NCBI RefSeq assembly: GCF_002723975.1
Contig: NZ_BEWO01000017.1
Span: 1-48,444, forward strand
Length of the DNA: 48,444 nucleotides
DNA from: Gluconobacter japonicus
GTDB taxonomy: Bacteria > Pseudomonadota > Alphaproteobacteria > Acetobacterales > Acetobacteraceae
Direction: 5' to 3'
Shown here: positions 33,629-42,393 of the stretch, one piece after another
Layout: each line of letters opens with the position of its first letter
Position numbering within the stretch: position 1 is the first letter of the stretch
Notes under the pieces: model-generated
What the model was told of the DNA's origin: nothing
Seen by the model: the letters and a program-made list of their open reading frames with translations, nothing else
Database searches by the model: none
Made by a program: the position numbers and the translations under genes

Positions 33629-36600
33629 ATGTCAACGCACACCACGACGATCAGCCGCCTGATGATCGGCGGCTTCAAAAGCTTCGCCGATGAGGTGCGC
33701 GTTGACATTCTTCCGGGCCTGACGGGCATTATCGGTCCAAATGGCTGCGGCAAATCCAATGTCGTCGAAGGCCTGCGCTGGGCCATGGGTGAGACCTCCG
33801 CCCGCGCCCTCCGGGGTGGCGAGCTGGACGACCTGATCTTTGCTGGAACAGGCGCACGTTCGGCCCGGAACATCGCTCAGGTCACGCTTCATCTGACCGG
33901 CGCCAAGGGTCTTGCCCCCGCTCCATTTCAGGACGCTGAAGATCTTGAAATCACGCGTCGTGCCGAGCGTGGCTCCGGCAGCGAATACCGTATCAATGGC
34001 CGCGTCATGCGTGCGCGTGACGTGCAGACGCTTTTTGCCGATCTGGCGTCCGGTGCACGAAGCTCTGCCATCGTCAGCCAGAACCGTGTCGGCCAGCTTA
34101 TCGCGGCCAAGCCCGAAGAGCGCCGCCTTCTGCTGGAAGAGGCCGCTGGCATCACGGGCCTTCATGCCCGCCGCCATGATGCGGAACTGAAACTTCGCCA
34201 GACCGAAACCAACCTTTCCCGCGCCGAAGACCTGCGCCTTCAAATCGAAGAGCGGCTCGGAAGCCTCGAAGAACAGACCGTTCAGGCGCGGAAATATCGT
34301 GAGATCTCTGAAAAGCTGCGTGAAGCCGAGATTCAGCTTCATGCCCTCCTGCACGCCCGCGCCAATCTCGCCGTACAACGCAGCAAAGATGATCTGGCCA
34401 AAGCCCGAGAGGCCCTCCGCAAAGCCGAGCAGGAAGCCGAACACGCGACTATCGCGGAGTTTGAAGCTCGCAAGGCCACACCACAGGCTCGAGAAGAAAC
34501 AGACCGCCTTCGCAGTGCTTTAGAGCGCTTGAAAGTTCAGTCCGAAACAGCCCGAGTGGACGTCACGCGTGCGCGAGAAGCAGAAACCGAAGCACTGGCA
34601 CGCTTCCAACAGGCCGAAGCAGATTTCACCCGAAGCACGGAACGGCTCGCACAGGATCGAGCCGCCCAGACGGCCGCTCTTGCGGATCTGGAAGCGCAGG
34701 AAAAGGAACACGCCCAGCTTCCTGAACAGCGCGCTCAAGCCACCGAAGAACAGAACCGCCTCGCAGCACTTGAGCGAACTCAGGCGGCATCTCTGGAAGA
34801 AGCGGTCCGTCTGCGGGATGCAGAAGCAATCCGTCGTGATGGTCTGAAAAGCGCTCTGGATGCTCTGACAACACGGCTTGACGCTGAAACAGGCGCTCTT
34901 CAGGCCCTTGAAGCAGAACTGACTGCGCTGGAGAAAGACCGACCTGACGATGACGTCCTGGAAAGCCTGCGCCAGCAGGTTGATGTCGCCATCAGTGAGG
35001 CTGAGGACGCCAGACAACTCGAAGCTGCGGCTCTTGCCACGCTTCAGGATGCGCGTCTGGCAATGGAATTGCAGGGCCGTACCCTCGAAGACGGACGGCA
35101 ACGGCTGACGGTGCTGGAAAAAACCGAGACGGATCTGAAGCGTCGCCTTCAAGCGGCGACAGACCGCCTGTCTCAGGACCGCAGCGCTCATACCCAGACG
35201 GCCACTGCTCTTCTGACGGATGCACAGCGCGCCGAGCTTCAGGCTCAGCGGGAAAAGACCCTGCAGGCATTGGAAGATATTTCCGCTCGGGAACGCGCGG
35301 CGCGGCAGGCTCTGGATGAGGCCAATACGGCGTGGCTCGAAGCGCGCGCCAAGGCCGAAGAAGGCGTTCAGCGCCATAGGGGCCTGCTCCGTGCGAAAGA
35401 CAACGCCCAGCACGCCGCCACTCAGGCCGCCCAACGTGCAGAAACGGCTCTTCGGGAACGGGATACTGCCGGGAAAAGCCTCGTACCGGACACTGACGTA
35501 GCAGTCCTCCAAAAAGCTGTTACGGATCTGGAAACGAGACTGGATGCCATTCAGAGCGCTCTTTCCGAAGCCGAGTCAGCCCTTTCTTCTGCGTCCGAAG
35601 CGGAGAGCTCTACCCGCGAGGCTCTGACCCGTACAGAAAGCACGATCCTGCGCCTTCGTTCGGAATGTGAAGGGCTGGAACAGACACTCGCAGCCGTCGC
35701 CGCGCAGCCGGACCCGTTGGAAGACAGGCTTGATATTCCGGCGGATCTGGCACGGGCCGTTGCTGCGGCACTGGCAGATGGACTGGATGCCTCTCTCGCG
35801 CCCACGACCGTGGCCGCTGACCGTCGGTGGCTTGCTCTCACAGCGTTAGCCACCCCACAGATTGATTCCTGCCCGCCTCTCTCGTCTCTGGTTGCGGTGC
35901 CAGACGCTGTGAAACGCTGCCTGGACGCCGTTTTCCTACTGGATGATCCCGGCAAAGGGGCCGCTCTTCAAACGCATCTTCAGCCCGGTCAGGCGCTTGT
36001 CTGCCGGAATGGCGCTCTGTGGCGATGGGACGGTTTCATTCGCTCGGGAGACGCGCCTGATGCCGGAGCCGCCCGTCTGGAGCAGAGACAGCGCCTAACG
36101 CAGGCCCGCGCCCTTCTTACGGAGAAGGAAAAAGATCTTCCGGCCGCACAAAATGCTTTTCAGGAGGCCCAGCGCAGACGGATTGGGGCGGAACAGACCT
36201 TGCAGCGTCTTCGATCGGAGCGTGCGGGACTGGAACCTGAACTGAGCAAAGCCCGCTCCCAGTTTTCAGGACGCGAACAGCAGGCCGCGCTGGCAAAAAG
36301 TCGTTGGGAAGAAGCAGAACGTCGTTTGTCAGACGCAAAAGCCGCTGCGAAAAGCGCACGCTCTGACGCGGACAAAGCAGCTGCCGATTATGACGTCCAT
36401 CCTTCCCCGACAGCCCTGACCAACGCTGCTGAACAGGCGGCTCAGATCGTGGAGGAGGCTCGAACAGCTCTCACAGCATTGACGCGGGATCTCCAGACAG
36501 CCCGGACAGAGGCCGAACAGGCTGATCGCACTTTGGATCAGGCCATTTTGCGCCATGAAACGGCACAGACACGCCTTCAGGAACTGGAAGACGCCCTGAC

Positions 36601-38152
36601 GCGACTGGAGCGGGAGATTGATGCCCTTCAAACTGAACTTGAAGCCACAACAACCGCCACTGACCGGCCGGATCTTCCAGATCTGGAGCATCGTGAAGCC
36701 GTAGCCCGTCAGCAGCATCAGGATGCCCGGCAGAAACTTGAAGCCGCGAGCAAGACCACGAGCGATCTCCGCAAGAAAGCGGATCGCCTTTCTGCCGAAT
36801 TGCAAACCCTGGACCAGTCGGCCACGGCAGCCCTCGCCCGGCGCACAGCACTTGCTCCACGTGCGGCGGAGCTTAAGGCGCTCGTAGAAAAGCTCACGAA
36901 GGACTATCAGGCGCAGGACGCTGCCATTGCAGAGCGTCCAGACCCAGCACGGCTGGAACGAAACGTGCTGGACGGCACTGCGGAACTCGAAGAAACCCGA
37001 ACGGCGCTTCAAACAGTTCGGGAAACCCTGTCTCACCTCGCGCTGGAAGATATGCGCCTGAACGGGAGTATCGCGGCGCTCAGAGGACGACTGTCTGACC
37101 TTGAAGGACAGATTTCTCTCACCGTTCAATCGCACACCGAGCTGGAAGAACGCCGCAACACTCTGGAAAACGCGTGGAACAAGGCGGCCCATAATCCGAT
37201 ACGCCTCGAAGCCGCGCTAAAGCAGCAGGATCTGGATCTCGAAAAGGCTCAGGCAGCCTATGATGAAGCCCGCGCCAGAGACGAGGCCACTGATCAAGCT
37301 GGCCAGGCCGCGCAGGAACGTCGCCGGGAGGCTGATCTGGCGCTGTCATCCGCTCGTGAAGCCATTGCTCGCCATACGGAACGGGCCGAACAGGCCGTGG
37401 CAGCACGTGAGCGGTTGTTGACGGAAAGCGACCCGCCAGAAGGGGGCGTTTATCCTTCTGATCTGTCCGAGCAGGCCGAAACATCCACCCGCCGTAGGCT
37501 CTCCCGTCTCACCCGGGAACGGGATGATCTCGGGGCCGTCAATTTACGCGCCGAGACAGAGTATCAAGAAGCCAAGCAGACCGCCGAAACCATCGCCCGC
37601 GAGCATGAAGAACTGACGGCTGCCATCAACCGGCTGCGCGGCGGCATTGGGACCATCAACCGTGAAGGGCGCGAGAGATTGCTGGCCGTTTTCACGGAAG
37701 TGGACCGACATTTCCAGTCGCTGTTCTCCCGGATGTTCGGGGGGGGGCGTGCGCATCTGGGTATGGTCGGCAGTGATGATCCGCTGGAAGCCGGGCTGGA
37801 AATCTTTGCCCAACCACCGGGGAAAAAGCTTTCCACCCTGTCCCTGCTGTCCGGCGGTGAGCAGGCCCTGACGGCACTGTCCCTCATCTTTGCGACATTC
37901 CGCTGTAACCCGGCGCCAATCTGCGTATTGGATGAAGTGGATGCGCCGCTGGACGACGCCAATGTAGAGCGCTTCTGCTCTCTTCTGGCGGATATGACCA
38001 AGGAAGCGGGCACGCGCTTCCTTGTCGTGACCCATCATCAACTCACCATGGCCCATATGGACAGGCTCTATGGTGTCACAATGCAGGAGCGTGGTGTAAG
38101 CCGGGTTCTGTCGGTTGATCTGGGACGCGCAGCGGCTCTTGTCGAAGGCTGA
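33629..38152 (+). CDS. smc: Chromosome segregation ATPase SMC, unusually long
   Basis: 1507 residues against about 1150-1200 in most bacteria. Order: N-terminal head with Walker A GPNGCGKS (36-43); N-terminal coiled coil about 170-690; hinge about 700-810 (RLDIPADLARAV ... ALVCRNGALWRWDGF); C-terminal coiled coil about 820-1340; C-terminal head with signature LSLLSGGEQAL near 1406 and Walker B VLDEVDAPLDDANV near 1432. Extra length is in the arms, about 500 residues each and Glu/Ala/Arg/Gln-rich, and is symmetric. SMC with ScpA and ScpB organises and segregates chromosomes; scpAB are not in the window. A run of nine G lies in the codons for the conserved FGGG (37739-37747). Confidence 0.95.
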   Translation: MSTHTTTISRLMIGGFKSFADEVRVDILPGLTGIIGPNGCGKSNVVEGLRWAMGETSARALRGGELDDLIFAGTGARSARNIAQVTLHLTGAKGLAPAPFQDAEDLEITRRAERGSGSEYRINGRVMRARDVQTLFADLASGARSSAIVSQNRVGQLIAAKPEERRLLLEEAAGITGLHARRHDAELKLRQTETNLSRAEDLRLQIEERLGSLEEQTVQARKYREISEKLREAEIQLHALLHARANLAVQRSKDDLAKAREALRKAEQEAEHATIAEFEARKATPQAREETDRLRSALERLKVQSETARVDVTRAREAETEALARFQQAEADFTRSTERLAQDRAAQTAALADLEAQEKEHAQLPEQRAQATEEQNRLAALERTQAASLEEAVRLRDAEAIRRDGLKSALDALTTRLDAETGALQALEAELTALEKDRPDDDVLESLRQQVDVAISEAEDARQLEAAALATLQDARLAMELQGRTLEDGRQRLTVLEKTETDLKRRLQAATDRLSQDRSAHTQTATALLTDAQRAELQAQREKTLQALEDISARERAARQALDEANTAWLEARAKAEEGVQRHRGLLRAKDNAQHAATQAAQRAETALRERDTAGKSLVPDTDVAVLQKAVTDLETRLDAIQSALSEAESALSSASEAESSTREALTRTESTILRLRSECEGLEQTLAAVAAQPDPLEDRLDIPADLARAVAAALADGLDASLAPTTVAADRRWLALTALATPQIDSCPPLSSLVAVPDAVKRCLDAVFLLDDPGKGAALQTHLQPGQALVCRNGALWRWDGFIRSGDAPDAGAARLEQRQRLTQARALLTEKEKDLPAAQNAFQEAQRRRIGAEQTLQRLRSERAGLEPELSKARSQFSGREQQAALAKSRWEEAERRLSDAKAAAKSARSDADKAAADYDVHPSPTALTNAAEQAAQIVEEARTALTALTRDLQTARTEAEQADRTLDQAILRHETAQTRLQELEDALTRLEREIDALQTELEATTTATDRPDLPDLEHREAVARQQHQDARQKLEAASKTTSDLRKKADRLSAELQTLDQSATAALARRTALAPRAAELKALVEKLTKDYQAQDAAIAERPDPARLERNVLDGTAELEETRTALQTVRETLSHLALEDMRLNGSIAALRGRLSDLEGQISLTVQSHTELEERRNTLENAWNKAAHNPIRLEAALKQQDLDLEKAQAAYDEARARDEATDQAGQAAQERRREADLALSSAREAIARHTERAEQAVAARERLLTESDPPEGGVYPSDLSEQAETSTRRRLSRLTRERDDLGAVNLRAETEYQEAKQTAETIAREHEELTAAINRLRGGIGTINREGRERLLAVFTEVDRHFQSLFSRMFGGGRAHLGMVGSDDPLEAGLEIFAQPPGKKLSTLSLLSGGEQALTALSLIFATFRCNPAPICVLDEVDAPLDDANVERFCSLLADMTKEAGTRFLVVTHHQLTMAHMDRLYGVTMQERGVSRVLSVDLGRAAALVEG

Positions 38153-38183
38153 CGTCTTTTTTCTTCAATCGAAAATTGACGTT

Positions 38184-38218
38184 AAGGCGTTGAAGCCTTT
38201 TGATAGACAAAACGCCTT
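38184..38218 (+). terminator. Inverted repeat after smc, possible terminator
   Basis: AAGGCGTT (38184-38191) pairs with AACGCCTT (38211-38218); a shorter alternative is AAGGC/GCCTT followed by TT (38184-38201). It lies about 30 bases after the smc stop and ahead of the metallophosphoesterase gene. Either a weak terminator or a processing hairpin. Confidence 0.35.
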
Positions 38219-38265
38219 GAAAGACCGAGCCCATTTTCGTCGAACCACCTCTCCCCGCCCCGATC

Positions 38266-38952
38266 ATGACGCGAATCCGTGAACACGGTGTTCGTGTGGT
38301 GGGAGACGTGCATGGCGACCTGAATGCTTTCCGGCATGCGACCGCCACCGATCGCTTCGTCATACAACTTGGGGACCTTGTAGATCACGGGCCAGACAGT
38401 GCCGGCGTGATGGAGCTGATGCTCGATCTTCTGGAAACACATCGCGGGCTTTTCATTCTTGGCAATCATGATCGCAAACTGGGACGCGCTTTCGAAGGAC
38501 GTCGCCTGAGGCGTGATCCCCCCCTTGAAGAAACGCTCCGGCAGTTTTCCCTGCCGGAATATGAAGGGCTTCAGCAGCGTACCTATGAAGCAATTGCCGC
38601 AGCCCCGACATGGCTCAGACTTGGGCGAGCGCTTTTCGTCCATGGCGGCTTTCATACCGCCATGCTTTCCGAGCCTCCTGTTTCGGGCCTGGGCGAAATG
38701 TCCGCCCCCCTCTCCCGCGCCCTTTTTGGCGAAACCACCGGCCGCATGCAGCCGGATGGATATCCTGAACGCCGCCTGACCTGGATCAACCGTATTCCCG
38801 AGGGAATGACGGTTTATGTCGGCCATGACCGCCGCTCAACTGACGGACGCCCCTGGCGCCGGATGGGGAGGCTTGGCGGTACGGCTGTCTTTACAGATCT
38901 AGGCGCTGGAAAAGGCGGCCACCTTGCATGGATTGACATTAATGACTTCTGA
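38266..38952 (+). CDS. Metallophosphoesterase (calcineurin-like, PPP/ApaH type)
   Basis: 228 residues. Metal-binding signatures in order: GDVHGD (13-18), GDLVDHG, GNHD, and HGG (VHGGFHTAM). This is the set of bacterial PPP-type phosphatases that act on protein phosphoserine/threonine or dinucleoside polyphosphates. The segment before ATG 38266 is pyrimidine-rich (CTCTCCCCGCCCCGATC) and has no Shine-Dalgarno sequence, so the start is less certain. It overlaps the chorismate mutase gene by 11 bases. Substrate cannot be told from sequence. Confidence 0.88.
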   Translation: MTRIREHGVRVVGDVHGDLNAFRHATATDRFVIQLGDLVDHGPDSAGVMELMLDLLETHRGLFILGNHDRKLGRAFEGRRLRRDPPLEETLRQFSLPEYEGLQQRTYEAIAAAPTWLRLGRALFVHGGFHTAMLSEPPVSGLGEMSAPLSRALFGETTGRMQPDGYPERRLTWINRIPEGMTVYVGHDRRSTDGRPWRRMGRLGGTAVFTDLGAGKGGHLAWIDINDF

Positions 38953-39259
38953 CAGCTCTTCCGCCCTCGCAGAACTTGAACGCCTGCGTGCCAGTATCGA
39001 CAATATCGACGCCGCCCTGATTCATATGCTGGCAGAACGGTTCCGGTGCACCAAGGCGGTTGGCGAACTCAAGGCACGGTCCAGCCTTCCCGCCGCAGAT
39101 CCCAATCGTGAGGCCCGTCAGATCGAACGTCTGCGGCAGCTTGCGCGGGATGCGCATCTGGACCCGGACTTTGCCGAGAAGTTTCTGGCTTTCGTCATCC
39201 GTGAAGTTATCCGACATCATGAGGCTATTGCCGCTCAGGCGAATGGTTCTCACGAATGA
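38942..39259 (+). CDS. Chorismate mutase, AroQ class
   Basis: 105 residues, all helical, monofunctional. The sequence LAELERLRASIDNIDAALIHMLAERFRCTKAVGELKA has the AroQ pattern, with Arg/Lys active-site residues and the RIxxLR-like RQIERLRQLA later. It converts chorismate to prephenate, for phenylalanine and tyrosine. The start overlaps the metallophosphoesterase stop, and the stop overlaps the SixA-like gene by ATGA; these three genes are one unit. Confidence 0.9.
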   Translation: MTSDSSSALAELERLRASIDNIDAALIHMLAERFRCTKAVGELKARSSLPAADPNREARQIERLRQLARDAHLDPDFAEKFLAFVIREVIRHHEAIAAQANGSHE

Positions 39260-39771
39260 CGACCCGTTTGCTTCTTGTGCTTCGTCACGCTGAAGCAGGC
39301 CCACATCTCTATTCCGGGGCGGGCGATATTGAACGCCCGTTAACCGAAACCGGCCGCCAACAGGCCGTAAAGATCGGTCAGAAGCTGGCCCAACTGGCTT
39401 TGCCCCAGCCCTTGCAGGTTCTCTGCAGCCCCGCACGACGGACACGGGAAACGGCTGCAGGCGTTCTTTCCGCTCTGCCGGAAACCGTAACGCCAGAACT
39501 TGAGAACGGCCTCTATGGCGCAGACCTCAATACGCTTTACGGCTTTATCCACGGCACTCCAGACCATGTTCAAACGCTGCTTCTGATCGGGCATAATCCG
39601 GCCATTGGTGCACTGACTTACAATCTGGCCGGCAGATCCGTGCAGAATGACGCCTTTGCAGCCCTGAGACACGGGTATCCCCCCGCAACGCTGACAGTCT
39701 TCCAAACACAGGGGGACTGGATCAACATCCGGCCTTCTACCGTACAGGCTCTCCACGTTCTGACACCCTGA
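39256..39771 (+). CDS. SixA-like histidine phosphatase family protein
   Basis: 171 residues. The RHG/RHAEAG motif (R10-H11, VLRHAEAGPH) and LLIGHNPAIGAL with the second catalytic His mark the histidine phosphatase superfamily, short SixA-like branch. Such proteins remove phosphate from phosphohistidine, for example in phosphorelays, or act on small phosphorylated substrates. Its ATG overlaps the chorismate mutase stop. A 130-base gap separates it from gltA. Confidence 0.85.
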   Translation: MTTRLLLVLRHAEAGPHLYSGAGDIERPLTETGRQQAVKIGQKLAQLALPQPLQVLCSPARRTRETAAGVLSALPETVTPELENGLYGADLNTLYGFIHGTPDHVQTLLLIGHNPAIGALTYNLAGRSVQNDAFAALRHGYPPATLTVFQTQGDWINIRPSTVQALHVLTP

Positions 39772-39900
39772 CTGGTCAACCACCTTCAGGCACAGGCGCT
39801 ATTCAGGAGCCCTCTCCCGACCGGTGTCTCTGGACAGGGAAAACTCCTACACCCTAAACTTGGCGCCTTCCCGTAACCCTGTCAGGCAGGCGCTCTTTTC

Positions 39901-41202
39901 ATGCACGATCCCAAGCCCGAAACCGCTACCCTTCAAGCCGGTGAAGCCTCCATGCAGGCTCCTCTTCTGAAGGGGACTATGGGTCCGGACGTCGTGGATC
40001 TGCGTGGCGCCGCCCAAAAGCTTGGGGTCTTTTCCTTTGATCCGGGTCTGGTGGGGACAGCAACCTGCACCAGCGAAATTACCTTCATCGACGGGGATGA
40101 AGGAACGCTGCTGCATCGTGGTTATCCGATTGAAGACCTTGCCCTGAATGCCAGCTTCACCGAGACGGCCTATCTGCTGCTTTACGGACAGCTTCCCACA
40201 ACGCCGCAATATCAGGCTTTTCAGGCCGATATGAATACACATCGGCTGCTGAACGAACAGATCCGCAATTTCTTTAACGGGTTTCGTCGTGATGCTCATC
40301 CCATGGCCATTCTCTGCGGCACGGTGGGGGCACTCTCCGCATTTTATCACGATGGTCTGGACATCTCTCAGGCCAAAGACCGCGATCTTTCAGCACGCCG
40401 CCTGATTGCGAAGGTGCCGACCATCGCAGCCTGGGCCTATAAATATTCCATCGGAGAACCGTTCATTTATCCGGATGAGGAAATGTCCTTCTCCGAGAAC
40501 TTCCTGCACATGCTGTTCGCAAGACCCGGTAATCATTATCGCGTCAATCCGGTGCTGGCCCGCGCAATGGATCGTATTCTGCTTCTCCATGCAGATCATG
40601 AACAGAACGCCTCAACCACAACGGTCCGTCTTGTCGGCTCAACGGGCGCCAATCCCTATGCCTGTATTTCAGCCGGCATTGCGGCGCTGTGGGGACCCGC
40701 TCATGGCGGTGCGAATGAAGCTGCCCTGAATATGCTGGAATCCATCGGTACCCGCGATGGTATTCCGGCGTTCCTTGAGAAGGTGAAGGACCGCAATTCC
40801 GGTGTACGCCTGATGGGCTTCGGTCATCGCGTGTACAAAAACTTTGATCCCCGGGCGAAAATTCTTCAGGCCACCTGCCATGAAGTGATTTCCGAGCTGG
40901 GCTTGGAGCATGATCCGCTACTGGATCTGGCCAAGGAACTTGAGCGCGTCGCGACGGAAGATGATTATTTCGTCAGCCGCAAGCTCTATCCAAATGTGGA
41001 TTTCTATTCCGGCCTGATCCTCAAAGCCCTCGGTATCCCGACGAGCATGTTCACCGTGCTGTTCGCTGTTGCGCGCACTGTTGGCTGGGTTAGCCAGTGG
41101 AAAGAAATGATTGAGGATCCTGCTGGACGGATCACACGTCCACGGCAGCTTTACGTTGGGGAAGCGAAGCGGGACTTTGTCCCTATGAGCGAGCGGGGCT
41201 GA
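39901..41202 (+). CDS. gltA: Citrate synthase
   Basis: 433 residues, the type II (hexameric) length. Signature blocks: [75 protein letters not shown] and [10 protein letters not shown]. It condenses acetyl-CoA and oxaloacetate. In Acetobacter the homologue aarA is tied to acetic acid resistance; in Gluconobacter the citric acid cycle is incomplete, so the enzyme mainly supplies glutamate precursors. A terminator-like hairpin follows the stop. Confidence 0.96.
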   Translation: MHDPKPETATLQAGEASMQAPLLKGTMGPDVVDLRGAAQKLGVFSFDPGLVGTATCTSEITFIDGDEGTLLHRGYPIEDLALNASFTETAYLLLYGQLPTTPQYQAFQADMNTHRLLNEQIRNFFNGFRRDAHPMAILCGTVGALSAFYHDGLDISQAKDRDLSARRLIAKVPTIAAWAYKYSIGEPFIYPDEEMSFSENFLHMLFARPGNHYRVNPVLARAMDRILLLHADHEQNASTTTVRLVGSTGANPYACISAGIAALWGPAHGGANEAALNMLESIGTRDGIPAFLEKVKDRNSGVRLMGFGHRVYKNFDPRAKILQATCHEVISELGLEHDPLLDLAKELERVATEDDYFVSRKLYPNVDFYSGLILKALGIPTSMFTVLFAVARTVGWVSQWKEMIEDPAGRITRPRQLYVGEAKRDFVPMSERG

Positions 41203-41217
41203 AAAGCCCCTGCCCTT
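41195..41217 (+). terminator. Hairpin over the gltA stop codon
   Basis: GGGGCT-GAAA-AGCCCC (41195-41210) overlaps the TGA stop and is followed by TGCCCTTT. Short and GC-rich, with a weak T tail; a likely but not certain terminator. Confidence 0.4.
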
Positions 41218-41230
41218 TCAGATCGTCTGA

Positions 41231-41467
41231 TCAGCAATCACAGCCGGGGGTCTGGCCCTCGGCCTTGCGAACAACGTGATGGTCAATCCATTCCGCAACA
41301 AGGCGGCGCGCTTCCGTGATAGACGACTCAGGGTGATGGATACGGTAAAGCGTGGTGCATGCGGCAAAAGCCTGCATGTCCGGCTGACCGACCTCACGCA
41401 GTTCCTGATAGGCTGTTACGACGGCACGTTCGCATTTCCGGCCAATCCGGCTGGTTTCGATGCTCAC
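41231..41467 (-). CDS. Small conserved-looking protein of unknown function
   Basis: 78 residues from GTG 41467 with AGGA 6 bases upstream. Acidic-amphipathic helices: SRIGRKCERAVVTAYQELREV, PDMQAFAACTTLYRIHHPESS, ITEARRLVAEWIDHHVVRK, and a short tail ending TPGCDC. The CxC tail and the earlier Cys residues could bind metal or be redox-active. It resembles no family I recognise. It faces gltA and is divergent from pyrE. The good ribosome-binding site and protein-like composition support it being real. Confidence 0.6.
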   Translation of the reverse strand: MSIETSRIGRKCERAVVTAYQELREVGQPDMQAFAACTTLYRIHHPESSITEARRLVAEWIDHHVVRKAEGQTPGCDC

Positions 41468-41508
41468 TTTTGATCCTGCTTCAGAAGAGGAAAAACGGTC
41501 TTACTCCT

Positions 41509-41553
41509 TAGGGGGAGAGACCTGACTCCGCAAGCATAGATTGGCTCCCCCTA
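41509..41553. promoter_or_regulatory. 9-bp inverted repeat between the small protein gene and pyrE
   Basis: TAGGGGGAG (41509-41517) and CTCCCCCTA (41545-41553), perfect over 9 bp with a 27-base loop, about 90 bases before the pyrE start. It could form a stem in the pyrE leader or serve as an operator. No T-tract, so a pyrimidine-type attenuator is not shown. Confidence 0.35.
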
Positions 41554-41641
41554 TGACAGCAACAAGTGCGGGCGAATTTGGCACTACCCTTCACGCCTTG
41601 TGGCCGGTAAACCACAGAAAACGACGTCAGTGGAGAGCAGC

Positions 41642-42388
41642 ATGACACAGCACGGAGATAGCCCGATCGCAGGCCGCACACAGTGGGATCGGGACGCAGC
41701 CCTGACCACGGCCCGCATCCTTCTTGAGATCAAAGCCGTCAACTTCCGCCCGGAAGAGCCTTACACCCTGACGTCAGGCTGGAAGTCTCCGGTCTATATC
41801 GATTGCCGCAAGATCATCTTCTTCCCACGTGCGCGCACGAAGATCATGGAACTGGCCGTTGAGAAAATCGGCCGCCACATCGGTTATGAAAGCATTGATG
41901 CGGTCGTCGGTGGCGAAACAGCCGGTATTCCGTTCGCTGCATGGATTGCGGATCGCATGATGACGCCGATGGCTTACGTCCGCAAAAAGCCGAAAGGCTT
42001 TGGCCGTAATGCGCAGATCGAAGGTGATGTGCCCGATGGCATGCGCACCCTGCTGGTCGAGGATCTGACGACGGACGGTGCCTCCAAGATCCGATTCGCC
42101 AATGCCCTGCGCGATGCAGGTGCCATCGTGAACCACACCTTCGTTGTGTTCTTCTACGGCGTATTCCCCGGCGCACACAAAACGCTGGCAGACATGGACA
42201 TCTCCCTGCACGCCCTGTGCACCTGGTGGGACGTTCTCGAAGCCTGTGCAGGCGGCGATTACTTCTCCGAGAAAGACAGCGCCGAGGTTCGTCGTTTCCT
42301 TGAAGATCCCTGTGGCTGGTCCCGCAAGCATGGCGGTGTTGGCAGCGCCGAAGAAGCGCTGGCACTCAAGGCCAAAGCAGAAGGCTAA
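41642..42388 (+). CDS. pyrE: Orotate phosphoribosyltransferase
   Basis: 248 residues from ATG 41642 (GGAGAG 6-8 bases upstream). Adds phosphoribose from PRPP to orotate to make OMP in pyrimidine synthesis. The PRPP-binding motif is LLVEDLTTDGASK; YTLTSGWKSPVYIDCRK and VVGGETAGIPFAAWIA are the substrate-binding parts. The protein is slightly longer than the usual ~210 residues, with extra N- and C-terminal segments. murI follows after 5 bases. Confidence 0.95.
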   Translation: MTQHGDSPIAGRTQWDRDAALTTARILLEIKAVNFRPEEPYTLTSGWKSPVYIDCRKIIFFPRARTKIMELAVEKIGRHIGYESIDAVVGGETAGIPFAAWIADRMMTPMAYVRKKPKGFGRNAQIEGDVPDGMRTLLVEDLTTDGASKIRFANALRDAGAIVNHTFVVFFYGVFPGAHKTLADMDISLHALCTWWDVLEACAGGDYFSEKDSAEVRRFLEDPCGWSRKHGGVGSAEEALALKAKAEG

Positions 42389-42393
42389 CGCCC

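Noticed and set aside
33632-34444. Antisense frame at the start of smc
   Set aside because: Overlaps the SMC Walker A region; the sense gene is certain.
36329-37192. Antisense frame in the SMC coiled coil
   Set aside because: Typical artefact of GC-rich coiled-coil coding DNA; no motif.
37739-37747. G9 run as a real frameshift in smc
   Set aside because: The frame runs on through intact signature and Walker B motifs to a normal C-terminus, so no frameshift is present here.
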